Source: Oscillatoriales cyanobacterium
GTDB taxonomy: Bacteria > Cyanobacteriota > Cyanobacteriia > Cyanobacteriales > Microcoleaceae
Direction: 5' to 3'
NCBI GenBank assembly: GCA_004292955.1
Contig: RDXX01000039.1
Location: 62,001-126,000 of the forward strand
DNA: 64,000 nt
Made by a program: the position numbers and the translations under genes. The notes under the pieces were generated by a model. It saw only the letters and a list, made by a program, of their open reading frames with translations. It ran no database searches and was not told the DNA's origin. Shown piece after piece: positions 16,109 to 25,173 of the stretch. Positions within the stretch are counted from its first letter, which is position 1, and each line of letters begins with the position of its first letter.

Positions 16109-17467
16109 ATGCTAAAACCTCAAAAAGGATTTTCCATTGCCACTAAGTCAGTCAAGGCGAAATTGCTTCGTTCTGGTTTTGATATGCAGCCAACTAAGGC
16201 AGCCTATAACGAGATAGTTCATTTCTATTTCCTACTAATTGCCGAAGCTCCTCAAGGCATCCTGACCAAAGAAAATGGAGGCTGGCGTTACTACGAGCTA
16301 CTCACGGCTAATCATCCTTTCGTAAAAGGCTTTCCTTCTGGGATGAAGAGAGCAGCCATCAGGCAAGCAATTGGTGCTTAATAAAAGCTGGAATTCAACC
16401 TATCAAAAATGGTTGAATCGCCCAAAAAGGCTCAAGCACCACAAGCCACCGCTCCATCAAGGAGCGTTTAACTTTAACCCTCAGTACGATGCTGGGATGT
16501 GGAAAGAGGATGATGGTTTTTCTATTGTTCTAAAGATGCTGGTAGGCGATTCATGGAAGTGGATAAAACATCAGTATCAATGCCCTGACGTTCCGACCCA
16601 ATGGGTAAAAGGCTCCCCTAGAGTGCAGGTTCAAAACGGTTCTTTGTGGATAGTTTTTCCACTTGAAAAATACGTTCCTGCTACGGGTGGCATCAAAGGA
16701 ATCATGGCAAAAAGCACGTTTCGGACCTGCGGAATTGACATGGATCTCGACAAGTTCATCGTCATTGCTAGCATCCTAGAAACCAACGACAGAGGCGAAA
16801 CGACTGAAGTCGCTAGACATTTCATTAACCAGTCGCGTCATGTAGCTCGTAGGAAGCGGAATCTAGGAAATATCGCCATCAAAATGGGCAAAACGGGAAT
16901 CATTTCCCGTGGCTTTGCTAAAAAAGCATGGGACTCTTTATCTGCTGTGGAAATTGAATATTGGGCGTTGCTTAATCATGGTATGAAAAAAATAAGTTTA
17001 AAATCCAAAACCTTTGTGGATACTGGTTTCTATGACAGACCTATTTAGCCTTTCAGGCCAATCATTGGCGGGCAAATGTGATTAGCTTTGAGCATCTGGG
17101 AAATTTGCGACCCAAACGCGGGAAATATTCAAGACGCTCAAATCAAAAACGTGCTTACTGGTTGAAAGGCAAAATCTATGAACAAGTCAAACGAATTGCT
17201 TATCAAGATTATGCAATTCTCACAACTCGCGTTAGTCCGATGAATACGAGCCGTCTTACCCCTTGGGGCGAGCCTGTCTGGAGAGGATGCAAATTCCCTT
17301 CAAGCCCGACTGAGTTTGATAGCTATCGACCGGGGGCTGCATTAGTAGCAACTGTGGATGGGTACAAAGCTCATAGTGGTTTAAATGCCGCTCGTAATGT
17401 GGCTCTAAAAGCAATTAAGCGCCATCTTTCAGAGGTGATGCTTCATCAAAAAAGCCTACAGCAGTAA
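16109..17467 (+). pseudogene. Disrupted tnpB (IS200/IS605 OrfB, RuvC-type), frameshifted
   Basis: Three ORFs in two frames (16109-16381, 16371-17048, 17078-17467) together resemble one TnpB. The first carries the N-terminal wedge-like part ending KRAAIRQAIGA. The second has RuvC-I GIDMDLDKFIVIASI. The third has RuvC-II VISFEHLGNLRPKRG and RuvC-III DGYKAHSGLNAARNV. A frameshift separates 1 and 2, and a frameshift with likely deletion separates 2 and 3. The usual zinc-finger cysteines are missing (NTSRLTPWGEPVWRG), and the third catalytic Asp position reads Gly. No tnpA is present. It is probably dead. Confidence 0.82.
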
Positions 17468-17828
17468 TGCTTGAGGTGTGCAATTAAACTAGAACGGTGT
17501 TTGGCGACTACCACTTTAATTGTACGAGGCTTGGGTAAACTGCCTAAAAATTCCTTTCCACTACGCTCTATTTGGTTGGGCTAGCCCCACAAACTGAAGG
17601 AAGCGACTACGGAGGAGTTGAAAAAGTGAACTATAGGTGGAATGTTGTGATTTATTCCAATTTACTCCAATTATGGGTTACTCTAAGGCTTTATGGTATG
17701 TGTGCCGTCAAAAATTATCAAAAACTAAATTTTTACCCCAAGCTTTTTTCAATAAGCTCGCATATTTGCAAAATATCTCGATCGCTGTGTATGATTGTCA
17801 ATAGGCAGACTTTCTTGAGAGGGTCACT
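17468..17828. other. Gap between tnpB remnant and fur
   Basis: 361 bp. A GTGCAATTAAAC...TTTAATTGTACGAGG pair (about 17478-17530) could be a hairpin at the right end of the IS remnant. The ORF at 17572-17889 overlaps the fur start and shows no family features. The last 60 bp before fur should contain its promoter. Confidence 0.4.
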
Positions 17829-18356
17829 ATGGCACTTTACACCGCGTCCTCATTCAAATCCGAACTCAATGACAAAGGCTGGCGGATGACTCCCCAACGG
17901 GAAACCATCTTGCACGTGTTTCAGAACCTCCCCAAAGGCAACCACCTGAGTGCGGAGGATTTGTACACTTTGTTAAAAAATCGTGGCGAAAACATTAGCT
18001 TGTCCACCATTTACCGAACTTTAAAGTTAATGGCAAGGATGAGCTTGCTCCGCGAACTCGAACTAGCTGAAGGTCACAAACACTATGAAATAAACCAGCC
18101 TTACCCGCACCACCACCACCACCTAGTCTGCGTTCAGTGCAACAGAACGATCGAATTTAACAACGATTCGATTTTGAAAATTGGGATGAAACAAGCTGAA
18201 AAGTCTGGGTTGCACCTGCTAGACTGCCAGTTAACGATTCATACGGTGTGCCATGAAGCTTTGCGGATGGGATGGCCGTCTTTGGTTTCCAGCAATTGGT
18301 CTTGTCCGAGGTCGATCGCCCAGAATGGCAACAGTGCCCCTGATGCAATCGAGTGA
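17829..18356 (+). CDS. Fur family metal/peroxide regulator
   Basis: 175 aa. Winged helix GWRMTPQRETILHVFQNL, then SAEDLYTLLKNRGENISLST and IYRTLKLMARMSLLREL (recognition helix), followed by the metal-binding hinge region YPHHHHHLVCVQCNRTIEF. The C-terminal stretch LDCQLTIHTVCHEALRMGWP matches cyanobacterial Fur proteins. Only one CxxC pair (CVQC) is present, as in several cyanobacterial Fur paralogs. GAGAGG lies 8 bases before the ATG. Which metal (Fe, Zn or peroxide sensing) cannot be decided from the sequence. The neighbours give no clue. Confidence 0.9.
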   Translation: MALYTASSFKSELNDKGWRMTPQRETILHVFQNLPKGNHLSAEDLYTLLKNRGENISLSTIYRTLKLMARMSLLRELELAEGHKHYEINQPYPHHHHHLVCVQCNRTIEFNNDSILKIGMKQAEKSGLHLLDCQLTIHTVCHEALRMGWPSLVSSNWSCPRSIAQNGNSAPDAIE

Positions 18357-18531
18357 GAATACACTATTTTCGCATTTCAAGTACGGCTGGTTAGAATTAT
18401 TAACGAAACTCGGCGCAAGTGTGATTCGCAGTTACGCCGAAACCGGGTTTCTGAAGGAAAATATATCATTTCCAGAATGAGTCGGAAACCAGAAACCCGA
18501 TGGCTTTGACGTAACACCCGCAAGTCCGCTG

Positions 18532-20115
18532 CTAAAAAGTTTGGCTCAACAAATCCTTGCTGCTCACCCCGTAACTGCGCTGAGCTCGATCGAGCGCGTC
18601 TTTCGTCGGAGCATCCAAAACTCCGGTGACGGAACCCGTGTAAAAGCCGAGGCCTTGCAGCCGCGTTTGTAATTGCTGAATGCTCGATCGAGAATTGACA
18701 CTGCTGCTAATCGGCACAGCAGGAACAGCCAACCGCCCAGCTAATCGGTTTTGGATTGCAGCCAAAGTTGTCGGAGTTGCAATACCTGTCGCCGGTGACA
18801 AATTGTGTTCCTGTTGAAACGACAATACCGCCCACTCAGTCTCGGCTCCAAATACTCCATTCACCGGGCCAGGGTTTTTTCCCAGACTTCTGAGCGCAGA
18901 CTGAAGCTGTCGGACACCAGGCCCAGTATCCCCCCGCCGCAAACCCGTTGCGACGGGCTGCTGTGGCTTTGCCGCCTGCCTGTTGCCTTGTCTCAAAGCC
19001 GATCGAGTGCTGCGATCTACTGTGCCAGTCCCGGACAGCCCGCTATCTCTCTGAAATCCGATCAAAGCTTCTTGAGTTGGTCGATCGAACCAACCGTGAA
19101 TCTGGCTCCTGTAATAACCCAATTGTTGCAGCCGCCGCTGCAACAATTCTACTTCTCGACCTGTGTCGCCCAAATCCAGAAAATCTCCAGCATTATTACT
19201 CTGATCGTCATTTTCTCCTGGATATAAAGTAATTTCAGCTTCCCTCATCTGGGCATCTATCGCCTTCAAAGTAGCAGTGTCAGCGCAGCCGTCAGAAACC
19301 AGATTGAAATCTTGCTGAAAACGAGTCACAGCGTAGAGAGTGCGTTCGCGAAACTTGCCGTCAATGCCGCCCTCAAAATAGCCTAAAGCTTTTAACTGCC
19401 GCTGGATCAAGTCTACCGTCGCCCCTCTGTCGCCGAACCGCAGCCCCTTGCAACCGCCATTTTCCGAAATATCAGGAGGAGTAACGGGGGGAGTTGGCCT
19501 GGTGGAAGCAAACAGCAAGGCTAAAGTTTGCCTGTCAGCAACTCCAGTCACCCGCAGTCGATTAATGCGCTGGAAGTATCTCACCGCATTGAGAGTAATT
19601 TCGCGAAAACTCCCTGTGGGATGCGTGTTGAAGTAGCCTAGCTCTTTCAACCTGCGCTGGAGAGTGGTAACATCTGCACCCGAGTCTCCATAACGCAGCT
19701 CGCTATAGCTATAGTTTGTATAAGTTGTTTTAAAAGGTCGATCGTCCTCGTCTAAACTGTTGAGCGCTATCACCGTAGATCGATCGGGCTTACCAGTCAG
19801 CGACAGTTGATAGTCTCGTTGAAAGTTAGTCAGAGCTTGTTTTGTTACCGGGCCGAGCTGACCAGTAGAAGATCTAGGAAAATAGCCAAGATCCCGCAAT
19901 CTGTCTTGAACAGAGCGCAAATTGGGATTTCCTGGATCTATTTGAGCAAAAGCCGAACCGGCTGCGCTCAAAACCGACAGCATCAAAGCCAGAGACAGCA
20001 AACGGACATAAGTCTGAGTCGATAGGTTTTGCCACTTGGGAGGATCAAAAATTTTCAACTCTTGTGCGGGTGCTTCGCAAACAAGAGCAAGTTCGAGGTA
20101 GGCGAGGGATTCCAT
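18532..20115 (-). CDS. Secreted protein with six peptidoglycan-binding repeats
   Basis: 527 aa. A signal peptide appears at about 36-57 (TYVRLLSLALMLSVLSAAG, then SAFA), after an unusually long cytoplasmic-type start. The mature part is six PG_binding_1 repeats of about 70-85 residues, each with the pattern LQxxLxxLGYFxGxxxGxFxxxTxxAVxxFQ: near 65, 137, 220, 317, 400 and 475. No catalytic domain is visible, so it probably anchors or organises cell-wall components. The first ATG at 20115 may not be the true start; a start nearer the hydrophobic segment is possible. Confidence 0.82.
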   Translation of the reverse strand: MESLAYLELALVCEAPAQELKIFDPPKWQNLSTQTYVRLLSLALMLSVLSAAGSAFAQIDPGNPNLRSVQDRLRDLGYFPRSSTGQLGPVTKQALTNFQRDYQLSLTGKPDRSTVIALNSLDEDDRPFKTTYTNYSYSELRYGDSGADVTTLQRRLKELGYFNTHPTGSFREITLNAVRYFQRINRLRVTGVADRQTLALLFASTRPTPPVTPPDISENGGCKGLRFGDRGATVDLIQRQLKALGYFEGGIDGKFRERTLYAVTRFQQDFNLVSDGCADTATLKAIDAQMREAEITLYPGENDDQSNNAGDFLDLGDTGREVELLQRRLQQLGYYRSQIHGWFDRPTQEALIGFQRDSGLSGTGTVDRSTRSALRQGNRQAAKPQQPVATGLRRGDTGPGVRQLQSALRSLGKNPGPVNGVFGAETEWAVLSFQQEHNLSPATGIATPTTLAAIQNRLAGRLAVPAVPISSSVNSRSSIQQLQTRLQGLGFYTGSVTGVLDAPTKDALDRAQRSYGVSSKDLLSQTF

Positions 20116-20505
20116 AAATTTTTAGTGTGAAATTGTGGCTGTGATGTACGAGCAAACTCAAGCTGAGCTTTGAGCGGCCCTGGAGCTATCAAGGCTAATG
20201 TTTACCTGTTTGCACGCAGCACCCGTTTCTGAAAAAGAATTTGCCTTCAAAAATAATTACAGGGAACAACCAAGATAGCATCGCTGTTTAGAGAGACGCG
20301 AGTGTCAGGAAAATAGTTTGCAGCCACATCTTAGCCTTGATGAGGGAAAAATGACCAGTTTTTGGGTATTATTGGCTAAAAATTAAAATTTGTATGAGAA
20401 AAAAATATGAGTTGTTGACGATCGATTAAAAAACCCCACCCTTGCTAGTTGCAAACAGGATGGGGATGTTATTCGTTAACTAATCTGTAAAAATCGGACA
20501 TTCAC
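20116..20505. other. Gap upstream of the peptidoglycan-binding gene
   Basis: 390 bp carrying the upstream region of the minus-strand PG-binding gene and the terminator at 20428-20465. No other gene seen. Confidence 0.4.
20428..20465 (-). terminator. Intrinsic terminator of the 58-aa membrane protein gene
   Basis: On the minus strand: CCCCATCCTG, loop, CAAGGGTGGGG followed by TTTTTT. The stem and T-tract are directly visible; it lies about 40 bp past the stop of the small gene. Confidence 0.8.
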
Positions 20506-20682
20506 TTAAATTAAGCCGAACCGATCGCAAATCAAAGCAACTCCGGCTGCAAAAACAGTAATTGCTAACGCTACCAGAGGGTTTTGCCCTCTGCTGACTG
20601 CAAAAGAAGTGACCACTCCAGCTCCTAAAGCCGCAGTTACAGCAGCAGTCGCCAAATCTCGATCTGGACGTTTGTCGTACAT
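20506..20682 (-). CDS. Small two-helix membrane protein, 58 aa
   Basis: Below the ORF-track size limit, found by reading the minus strand: starts MYDKRPDRDLATAAVTAALG and ends ICDRFGLI. A cytoplasmic-type charged start, a glycine/alanine hydrophobic segment (AAVTAALGAGVVTSFAV), a short RGQNP turn, and a second hydrophobic segment (LVALAITVFAAGVALI). It is followed by a strong intrinsic terminator, which supports it as a real unit; the ORF reported at 20480-20707 is a shadow in another frame. The family was not recognised. Confidence 0.7.
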   Translation of the reverse strand: MYDKRPDRDLATAAVTAALGAGVVTSFAVSRGQNPLVALAITVFAAGVALICDRFGLI

Positions 20683-20822
20683 ATTTTTTATGGTTGATAG
20701 CTGTCAAGCTGAAAACTTAGATCTTGTTATCTAAGCTACCATTCTTGCCTCTACTGCGGTGACAAAAGCCTACGATTTGCAACTAAGCTTAAAATTTTGC
20801 TAAGTTTCTTAACATAACTCTC

Positions 20823-20966
20823 AGTTGACTGTTGACTGTTGACTGTTGACTGTTGACTGTTGAGGGCCACCTCTACCTGGAAGGAAGAGGATTCGAGTAA
20901 TGAATAGTCTGCTTTTAATTTTTGCCGATCGGGCGGGCGGGCTTTAAACCAATTCTTTAGCGTAAA
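20823..20966. repeat. GTTGACT heptamer array with composite repeat core, copy 2
   Basis: About five GTTGACT units (20823-20862) followed by the core CCTCTACCTGGAAG...GAGTAATGAATAGTCTG...CAATTCTTT. The same arrangement occurs at 5603-5730 (opposite strand) and 59153-59290. Confidence 0.8.
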
Positions 20967-21116
20967 TAAATTTAACTTGACTTTTCAAAAAGAATGTGAT
21001 ATGTAGAGTTGGTTTAAGCGGAGATTAACCTTAGACTTATTGCATACGATCTGCGATCGGGCAACCGCAGAGCAACACAGTCCAACGCAGATAATTTGTA
21101 GACACCAGCCTTGGTG

Positions 21117-21593
21117 CTATTCGCCTTCAACTTTTTCAGTATTGCCACCCTTCACCCAACCTTCGCGATTGCCATCCTCAACTCGAATTCGCTGCCACTC
21201 TTTGTCCGGCGAATCTTCCAAAACCACAACTTTTTCCTTATAACCTACACCGCCAATGCGGTTTGAGTCTCGGTTGCCACTATCCCGAAGAATTAAGCCG
21301 ATCGGCTGAGTTACCAGAGCTCGGTAAGCTCCCGGTTCCAGGGGTTTCTCAGACGCAGCATCGCCAGACGCAGCATCGCTAGACGTAGACACTGGGCTGG
21401 CCTTGGCTGTTGACTTCGCCCCAGCACCGGCAATCTGAGCTGCTGTTTTGTCGTTGGGAAAAACAGGTCTGTCGGGCACAGTAGTTAGCTTAGCGGCAAA
21501 GTAAAGTGCAGCCGCCACGCTAGCGCCTGCCATCAGCACGATCGCTAGCAGAAAACCCACTAAAAACTTGAAAACGCTATATATACTGTTCAT
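21117..21593 (-). CDS. Membrane-anchored SH3-like domain protein
   Basis: 158 aa from the start MNSIYSVFKFLVGFLLAIVL at 21593. The track starts at 21857, but its first 88 codons are translated heptamer repeats (QLSTVNC) and should be dropped. One N-terminal membrane helix (FKFLVGFLLAIVLMAGASVAAAL), a Ser/Ala/Pro linker (about 60-85), and a C-terminal bacterial SH3-type domain (LILRDSGNRDSNRIGGVGYKEKV... then WQRIRVEDGNREGWVKGGNTE, each quoted in part). It is probably a periplasmic cell-wall-binding protein. The STRR array lies 11 bp upstream of the start and may carry or displace its promoter. Confidence 0.8.
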   Translation of the reverse strand: MNSIYSVFKFLVGFLLAIVLMAGASVAAALYFAAKLTTVPDRPVFPNDKTAAQIAGAGAKSTAKASPVSTSSDAASGDAASEKPLEPGAYRALVTQPIGLILRDSGNRDSNRIGGVGYKEKVVVLEDSPDKEWQRIRVEDGNREGWVKGGNTEKVEGE

Positions 21594-21603
21594 AGGGCGG
21601 AAG

Positions 21604-21701
21604 AGTTGACAGTTGACAGTTGACAGTTGACAGTTGACAGTTGACAGTTGACAGTTGACAGTTGACAGTTGACAGTTGACAGTTGACAGTTGACAGTTGA
21701 C
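21604..21701. repeat. GTTGACA heptamer array, 14 units
   Basis: Fourteen uninterrupted AGTTGAC units, ending TTGACAT, with a two-unit satellite at 21717-21735. Longest GTTGACA array in the window, placed 11 bp upstream of the SH3-protein start codon. Confidence 0.95.
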
Positions 21702-21829
21702 ATGCGAAAGAGAAGGGTTGACAGTTGACAGTTGACCGAAGGAACAAGGAAGAGCGAATGGGGAAATTTGGGTTCGATGGGATAGACGCTGGGAGGGAAA
21801 TTTCAGATTCGGGCGAAGGCCGAATGCTT

Positions 21830-21948
21830 GGGAGCATCTCAGTTTTACAAGAAGCATTTTTTATTGTAGTGCGAGCGTCCCCGCTCGCGTGCTTATAAAC
21901 CCACGCGAGTTCTCGACAGCACTATAAATGCAAAACTAAGATGCTCCC
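21830..21948. mobile_element. 119-bp MITE with 8-bp target duplication, copy A
   Basis: Terminal inverted repeats GGGAGCATCTCAGTTTT and AAAACTAAGATGCTCCC enclose a 119-bp body containing GTGCGAGCGTCCCCGCTCGCG. The element is flanked by identical 8-mers GAATGCTT on both sides, an 8-bp target-site duplication. A related element at 40538-40662 has the same ends and its own 8-bp duplication (AGACTTTT). Confidence 0.9.
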
Positions 21949-21978
21949 GAATGCTTTCTGCACAATGTTTTCGATCGA

Positions 21979-23487
21979 CTATCCCTGAATCCGGCGGCTC
22001 AAACTGCCGTATCTAGAAGCAAGGCGAGCTTTCCCCGCCGCCGCCCAATCTTGCAAAAATTGGATTTGCTCGCTCGCCGTTCGGGCTAACGGCACCATCT
22101 GACTAGCTGATTCTAAAATATCATCTGTGGTAAAGTCTCGATTTTGGCTAAACCCAATGTGCATTGCTTCAATCAAAGTTTGCTCGATTTCGGCTCCTGA
22201 AAAATCGGGAGTTTCGTAAGCCAAGCGCTCTAAGTCATAATTTTTGATGCTGTGCGATCGCAACCGCAACAAATGTACCTCAAAAATCGCCCGCCGTTCC
22301 TCCTGACTTGGCAAACCTACAAAAAATATTTCGTCAAACCTGCCTTTTCTCAGCATTTCCGGCGGTAAAGACTGGATGTTGTTCGCCGTGGCGACGACAA
22401 ACACCGGTGAAGTTTTTTCGCCCAACCAAGTAATAAAAGTTCCGAACACGCGGCTGGTTGTCCCCGAATCGCCTTTACCATCCAATCCCGAAAAAGCTTT
22501 GTCAATCTCGTCAATCCACAGCACGCAAGGCGCCAAAGCTTCCGCTAGCTGAATCATTTGTCTGGTGCGCGATTCTGATTCCCCGACTAATCCGGCAAAC
22601 AAGCGCCCGACATCCAACCGCAGCAAGGGCAAATGCCAGTGGTGAGCGATCGCCTTTGCAGTTAAGGATTTGCCGGTGCCTTGAATTCCGACTAATAACA
22701 AGCCTCTGGGATGCGGCAAACCGTATTGGCGGGCGCGATCGGAAAAAGCACCACCGCGCCGCAGCAGCCATTCTTTGAGATTGTCCAAACCGCCGATATC
22801 GGAGATGTTTTCGCGGGCTGGGTAAAAATCGAGAATTTGAGTTTGGCGGATGGTTTGGCGTTTTTCTTCTAAAATCAGCTCCGCGTCGTCGGGATGCAGT
22901 TCGCCTCTGGTGGCGATCGCCTTTGCTAAAACTCGGCGGATTCGTTCGATCGACAGACCTTGACAGGAGCGCACCGTTTCGTCCAGCAAACGCCCCTCAA
23001 TCGCTTGTCCGGTAGCCCCTAACAGCCTTTCTACCTCAATTTTGATTTCCGCCGCCGCAGGCAGTGGAAACTCCAAAACTGTGATTACTTCGCTGAGGTC
23101 TTCGGGGATCGAAGTTATCGGAGATACGATGACTATATTTTTGGGTACAGATTTGAGGAGTCTCGCCAAATTTCGCAACTTTCTGGAAATTGAGACATCT
23201 TCTAAAAAGCGCTGAAAGTCTCGCAAAATAAAGATTGCTGGTGCGGATGCCGGCAATTTTTCAAGAAACTCTAAAGCTTGTAGCGGGTTGCGCTTGCCAA
23301 AACCCGCATCGTTGGGATTGCCTTGATAGCCATCTACAAAATCCCAGATGTAGACGGCGCGAGAACCCTGTTTTTTGGCGCATTGGGCGATCGCGACTTC
23401 GACGCGCTCTTCTTCCCGTGTGGGAATGTAGATTAGGGGGTAGCGCGATCGTAGCAGCAGTTCAAACTCGTCGCTAAAAATAGTCAT
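21979..23487 (-). CDS. ycf46: AAA+ ATPase, Ycf46 family
   Basis: 502 aa, soluble. N-terminal domain (about 1-225) typical of Ycf46, then a AAA+ core: Walker A GIQGTGKSLTAKAI (about 272-285), Walker B CVLWIDEIDKAF (about 325-336), sensor 1 VVATANNIQSLP, arginine fingers in MLRKGRFDEIFFVGLP, and a C-terminal lid ending in DFSGAEIEQTLIEAM. Ycf46 is linked to CO2-concentrating function and photosynthetic regulation in cyanobacteria. It follows yceD on the same strand in the conserved rpmH-yidC neighbourhood, separated by a heptamer-rich gap. Confidence 0.93.
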   Translation of the reverse strand: MTIFSDEFELLLRSRYPLIYIPTREEERVEVAIAQCAKKQGSRAVYIWDFVDGYQGNPNDAGFGKRNPLQALEFLEKLPASAPAIFILRDFQRFLEDVSISRKLRNLARLLKSVPKNIVIVSPITSIPEDLSEVITVLEFPLPAAAEIKIEVERLLGATGQAIEGRLLDETVRSCQGLSIERIRRVLAKAIATRGELHPDDAELILEEKRQTIRQTQILDFYPARENISDIGGLDNLKEWLLRRGGAFSDRARQYGLPHPRGLLLVGIQGTGKSLTAKAIAHHWHLPLLRLDVGRLFAGLVGESESRTRQMIQLAEALAPCVLWIDEIDKAFSGLDGKGDSGTTSRVFGTFITWLGEKTSPVFVVATANNIQSLPPEMLRKGRFDEIFFVGLPSQEERRAIFEVHLLRLRSHSIKNYDLERLAYETPDFSGAEIEQTLIEAMHIGFSQNRDFTTDDILESASQMVPLARTASEQIQFLQDWAAAGKARLASRYGSLSRRIQG

Positions 23488-23600
23488 TTGTCATTTGTCA
23501 GTTGTCATTTGTCAGTTGTCAGTTGTCAGTTGTCAGTTGGTAGGGGCGGTGGATGGTGCGTGCCCGCCCTCAGCAGTCATTAGTCAGCAGTCATTAGTTA
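23487..23600. repeat. TTGTCAT/TTGTCAG heptamer array and GGGGCGG repeat
   Basis: About eight TTGTCAG/TTGTCAT units upstream of the ycf46 start, then GGTAGGGGCGG...GTGCCCGCCC (relative of the repeat inside the NB-ARC gene) and two CAGTCATTAGT units. Read as a run of stacked repeats rather than a gene. Confidence 0.8.
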
Positions 23601-23806
23601 GCTGGTTTGATTTTTTTTGCCCTGGTTATTGCACAGTTATTCGTTGTTCTCCCAATTCTGAAAAGTATGGCTACATATAGATTGTTGTAGGCGCGATGAT
23701 GATATCTGTAGGCACAAGGCACACGGCATGGAGCCGTATCCGGCGCGGGTAGCTGGGACTTTTAAATTGGTATAAGAATAAGATTGAGGATTGTAGCAAT
23801 AATTTT

Positions 23807-24442
23807 TTAAATTGGTATTAGCAACTGCCAACTGCCAACTGCCAACTGCCAACTGCCAACTGCCAACTGCCAACTGCCAACTGCCAACTGCCAACTGCCA
23901 ACTGCCAACTGCCAACTGCCAGGCAATTGCCGTTTAAGTGCCGCCAGAGACGCCCAGCGACTGTCAGAGACTGTTTCTGAACTTTCTGTCTCTTCTGCAT
24001 CATCTTCATTTAAATCTATTCCCGGACATTCAACATCGCATAGCTGTTTGTGTGGCAGTTCCAAACACATTTGTTGGTAAACCCAATCAGTCGGAGAGAA
24101 AGAGCCTGTGGGAGATAAATTTTCCACCAAATCTTCTAAATCAACTTCAAATTCTCCTGAACTTGCATCAGGATCGCTCACTTTTTCTTCGAGCCAAATT
24201 ATTTCCGATGATTGGATTTTTAAACGGTGATTGTATTGTTTCAAGCATCTGTGACAGCTAAGAGTCACAATTGTTTCAGCTTTCGCCTTCACCTCAAGAA
24301 AATTACCTTTGTGAGTAACTTGCAGCCGCCCCCGCACGGGAGTCAGACTTTCTAAATCGGGGAGAATTTCTTCAAAATCAATGACCTCTTTCCGCTCGGT
24401 TTTTGCGAGTAGGTGAGGGATATAAATTGTCTCCATAATCAT
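23807..24442 (-). CDS. yceD: YceD/DUF177 protein with tandem-repeat C-terminal tail
   Basis: 211 aa. The first ~170 residues match Yce[33 protein letters not shown] and [18 protein letters not shown], with the Cys pairs CHRC and CDVEC that suggest a metal or disulfide site. YceD is linked to 23S rRNA metabolism and in many bacteria is encoded near rpmF. A normal end would fall soon after [15 protein letters not shown]. Here 14 CAACTGC heptamers (23822-23919) run into the 3' end, so the tail reads as tandem GSWQLAV (7 residues per 21 bases) before a stop at LLIPI. The tail is probably non-native and may be tolerated. Confidence 0.88.
   Translation of the reverse strand: MIMETIYIPHLLAKTERKEVIDFEEILPDLESLTPVRGRLQVTHKGNFLEVKAKAETIVTLSCHRCLKQYNHRLKIQSSEIIWLEEKVSDPDASSGEFEVDLEDLVENLSPTGSFSPTDWVYQQMCLELPHKQLCDVECPGIDLNEDDAEETESSETVSDSRWASLAALKRQLPGSWQLAVGSWQLAVGSWQLAVGSWQLAVGSWQLLIPI
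23822..23919. repeat. CAACTGC heptamer array, 14 units, inside yceD
   Basis: Fourteen perfect CAACTGC units. Because 7 and 3 are coprime, the reading frame repeats every three units and encodes tandem GSWQLAV on the minus strand; no frame through the array meets a stop. Confidence 0.95.
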
Positions 24443-24484
24443 CTTTCGCCGTTTTATTATCCTCGTCTCAAGTCACAAGCCAGT

Positions 24485-24520
24485 CGATTTTAGATTTTAG
24501 ATTTTAGATTTTAGATTTAT
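24485..24520. repeat. ATTTTAG heptamer repeat (about 4-5 units)
   Basis: TCGATTTTAGATTTTAGATT... (units ATTTTAG), between yceD and jag. The same heptamer in reverse (AAATCTA) occurs at 9720-9738. Confidence 0.85.
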
Positions 24521-24687
24521 TTCACAGATGAATCTGGGAGCTTAAACACGATTCTAAAATTTTCGGATATCTACTTTTGGCATCGGGGCTTGTACTTGTT
24601 TTTGGGCGGGTAAAAAGTTAAAAGTCAAAAGGAATAGCTCTTTTTTGGCTTTTTCCTTTTTCCTTTTTTCTTTTTTCCTTGTTACCG

Positions 24688-25173
24688 TCAGCGCAGTCGC
24701 ACTACCAAACGCCGATCGGCATCTTGTCCTTGACTGTAAGTTTCTATATCCTCACATTCGCTCAAAAAACTGTGTACTTGACGGCGTTCTGCCGAAGACA
24801 GCGATTTGAGTTCAACTTCCCCTCCAGTCGATCGCGCTTGATCTGCTGCGTACTCTGCCATCGATCGCAATTCTGCTTGTCGCCGGATGCGATAGCCGTT
24901 CAGTTCGACTGTATAAGCAATGGGTTCATCTGATTCGTGAGCGATGTTCGCAACTGTGTTGCAGAGGTACTGAATCGCATCTAGTACATTACCGTCTGGG
25001 CCGATTAAGATAGCAACTTGTTCGGGTGTCAGATTGCTTTCATCTATTGTCATCCAATAGCAATCATCTTGCTGTTGGCTTACCACTGTTGAGGGAATTG
25101 CGGACAGTTTTAGCAATTCTTCTAACCATTGCTGTCCGCGCTGCATTTCTGATTCTTTCATTTTAACAATCAA
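24688..25173 (-). CDS. Jag/KhpB-type RNA-binding protein (KH and R3H)
   Basis: 161 aa. A KH-type segment with [15 protein letters not shown] (GxxG-like loop, about 52-66) and a C-terminal R3H-type motif containing ...[14 protein letters not shown] (around 125-138). It lacks the N-terminal Jag-N domain of Bacillus. It overlaps yidC by 4 bp (ATGA), as in the conserved yidC-jag pair of cyanobacteria. Related KhpB/Jag proteins bind RNA and affect cell division or envelope synthesis; the role here is inferred from that family. The start is the ATG at 25173 overlapping the yidC stop. Confidence 0.88.
   Translation of the reverse strand: MIVKMKESEMQRGQQWLEELLKLSAIPSTVVSQQQDDCYWMTIDESNLTPEQVAILIGPDGNVLDAIQYLCNTVANIAHESDEPIAYTVELNGYRIRRQAELRSMAEYAADQARSTGGEVELKSLSSAERRQVHSFLSECEDIETYSQGQDADRRLVVRLR

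Noticed and set aside
17572-17889. 105-aa ORF overlapping fur
   Set aside because: It overlaps the start of fur in another frame and shows no conserved features.
21604-21701. Heptamer arrays as CRISPR arrays
   Set aside because: Units are 7 bp and perfectly contiguous with no spacers, so they are short tandem repeats.
21594-21857. Upstream extension of the SH3-domain ORF
   Set aside because: It is translated GTTGACA repeat (QLSTVNC); the real start precedes the membrane helix.
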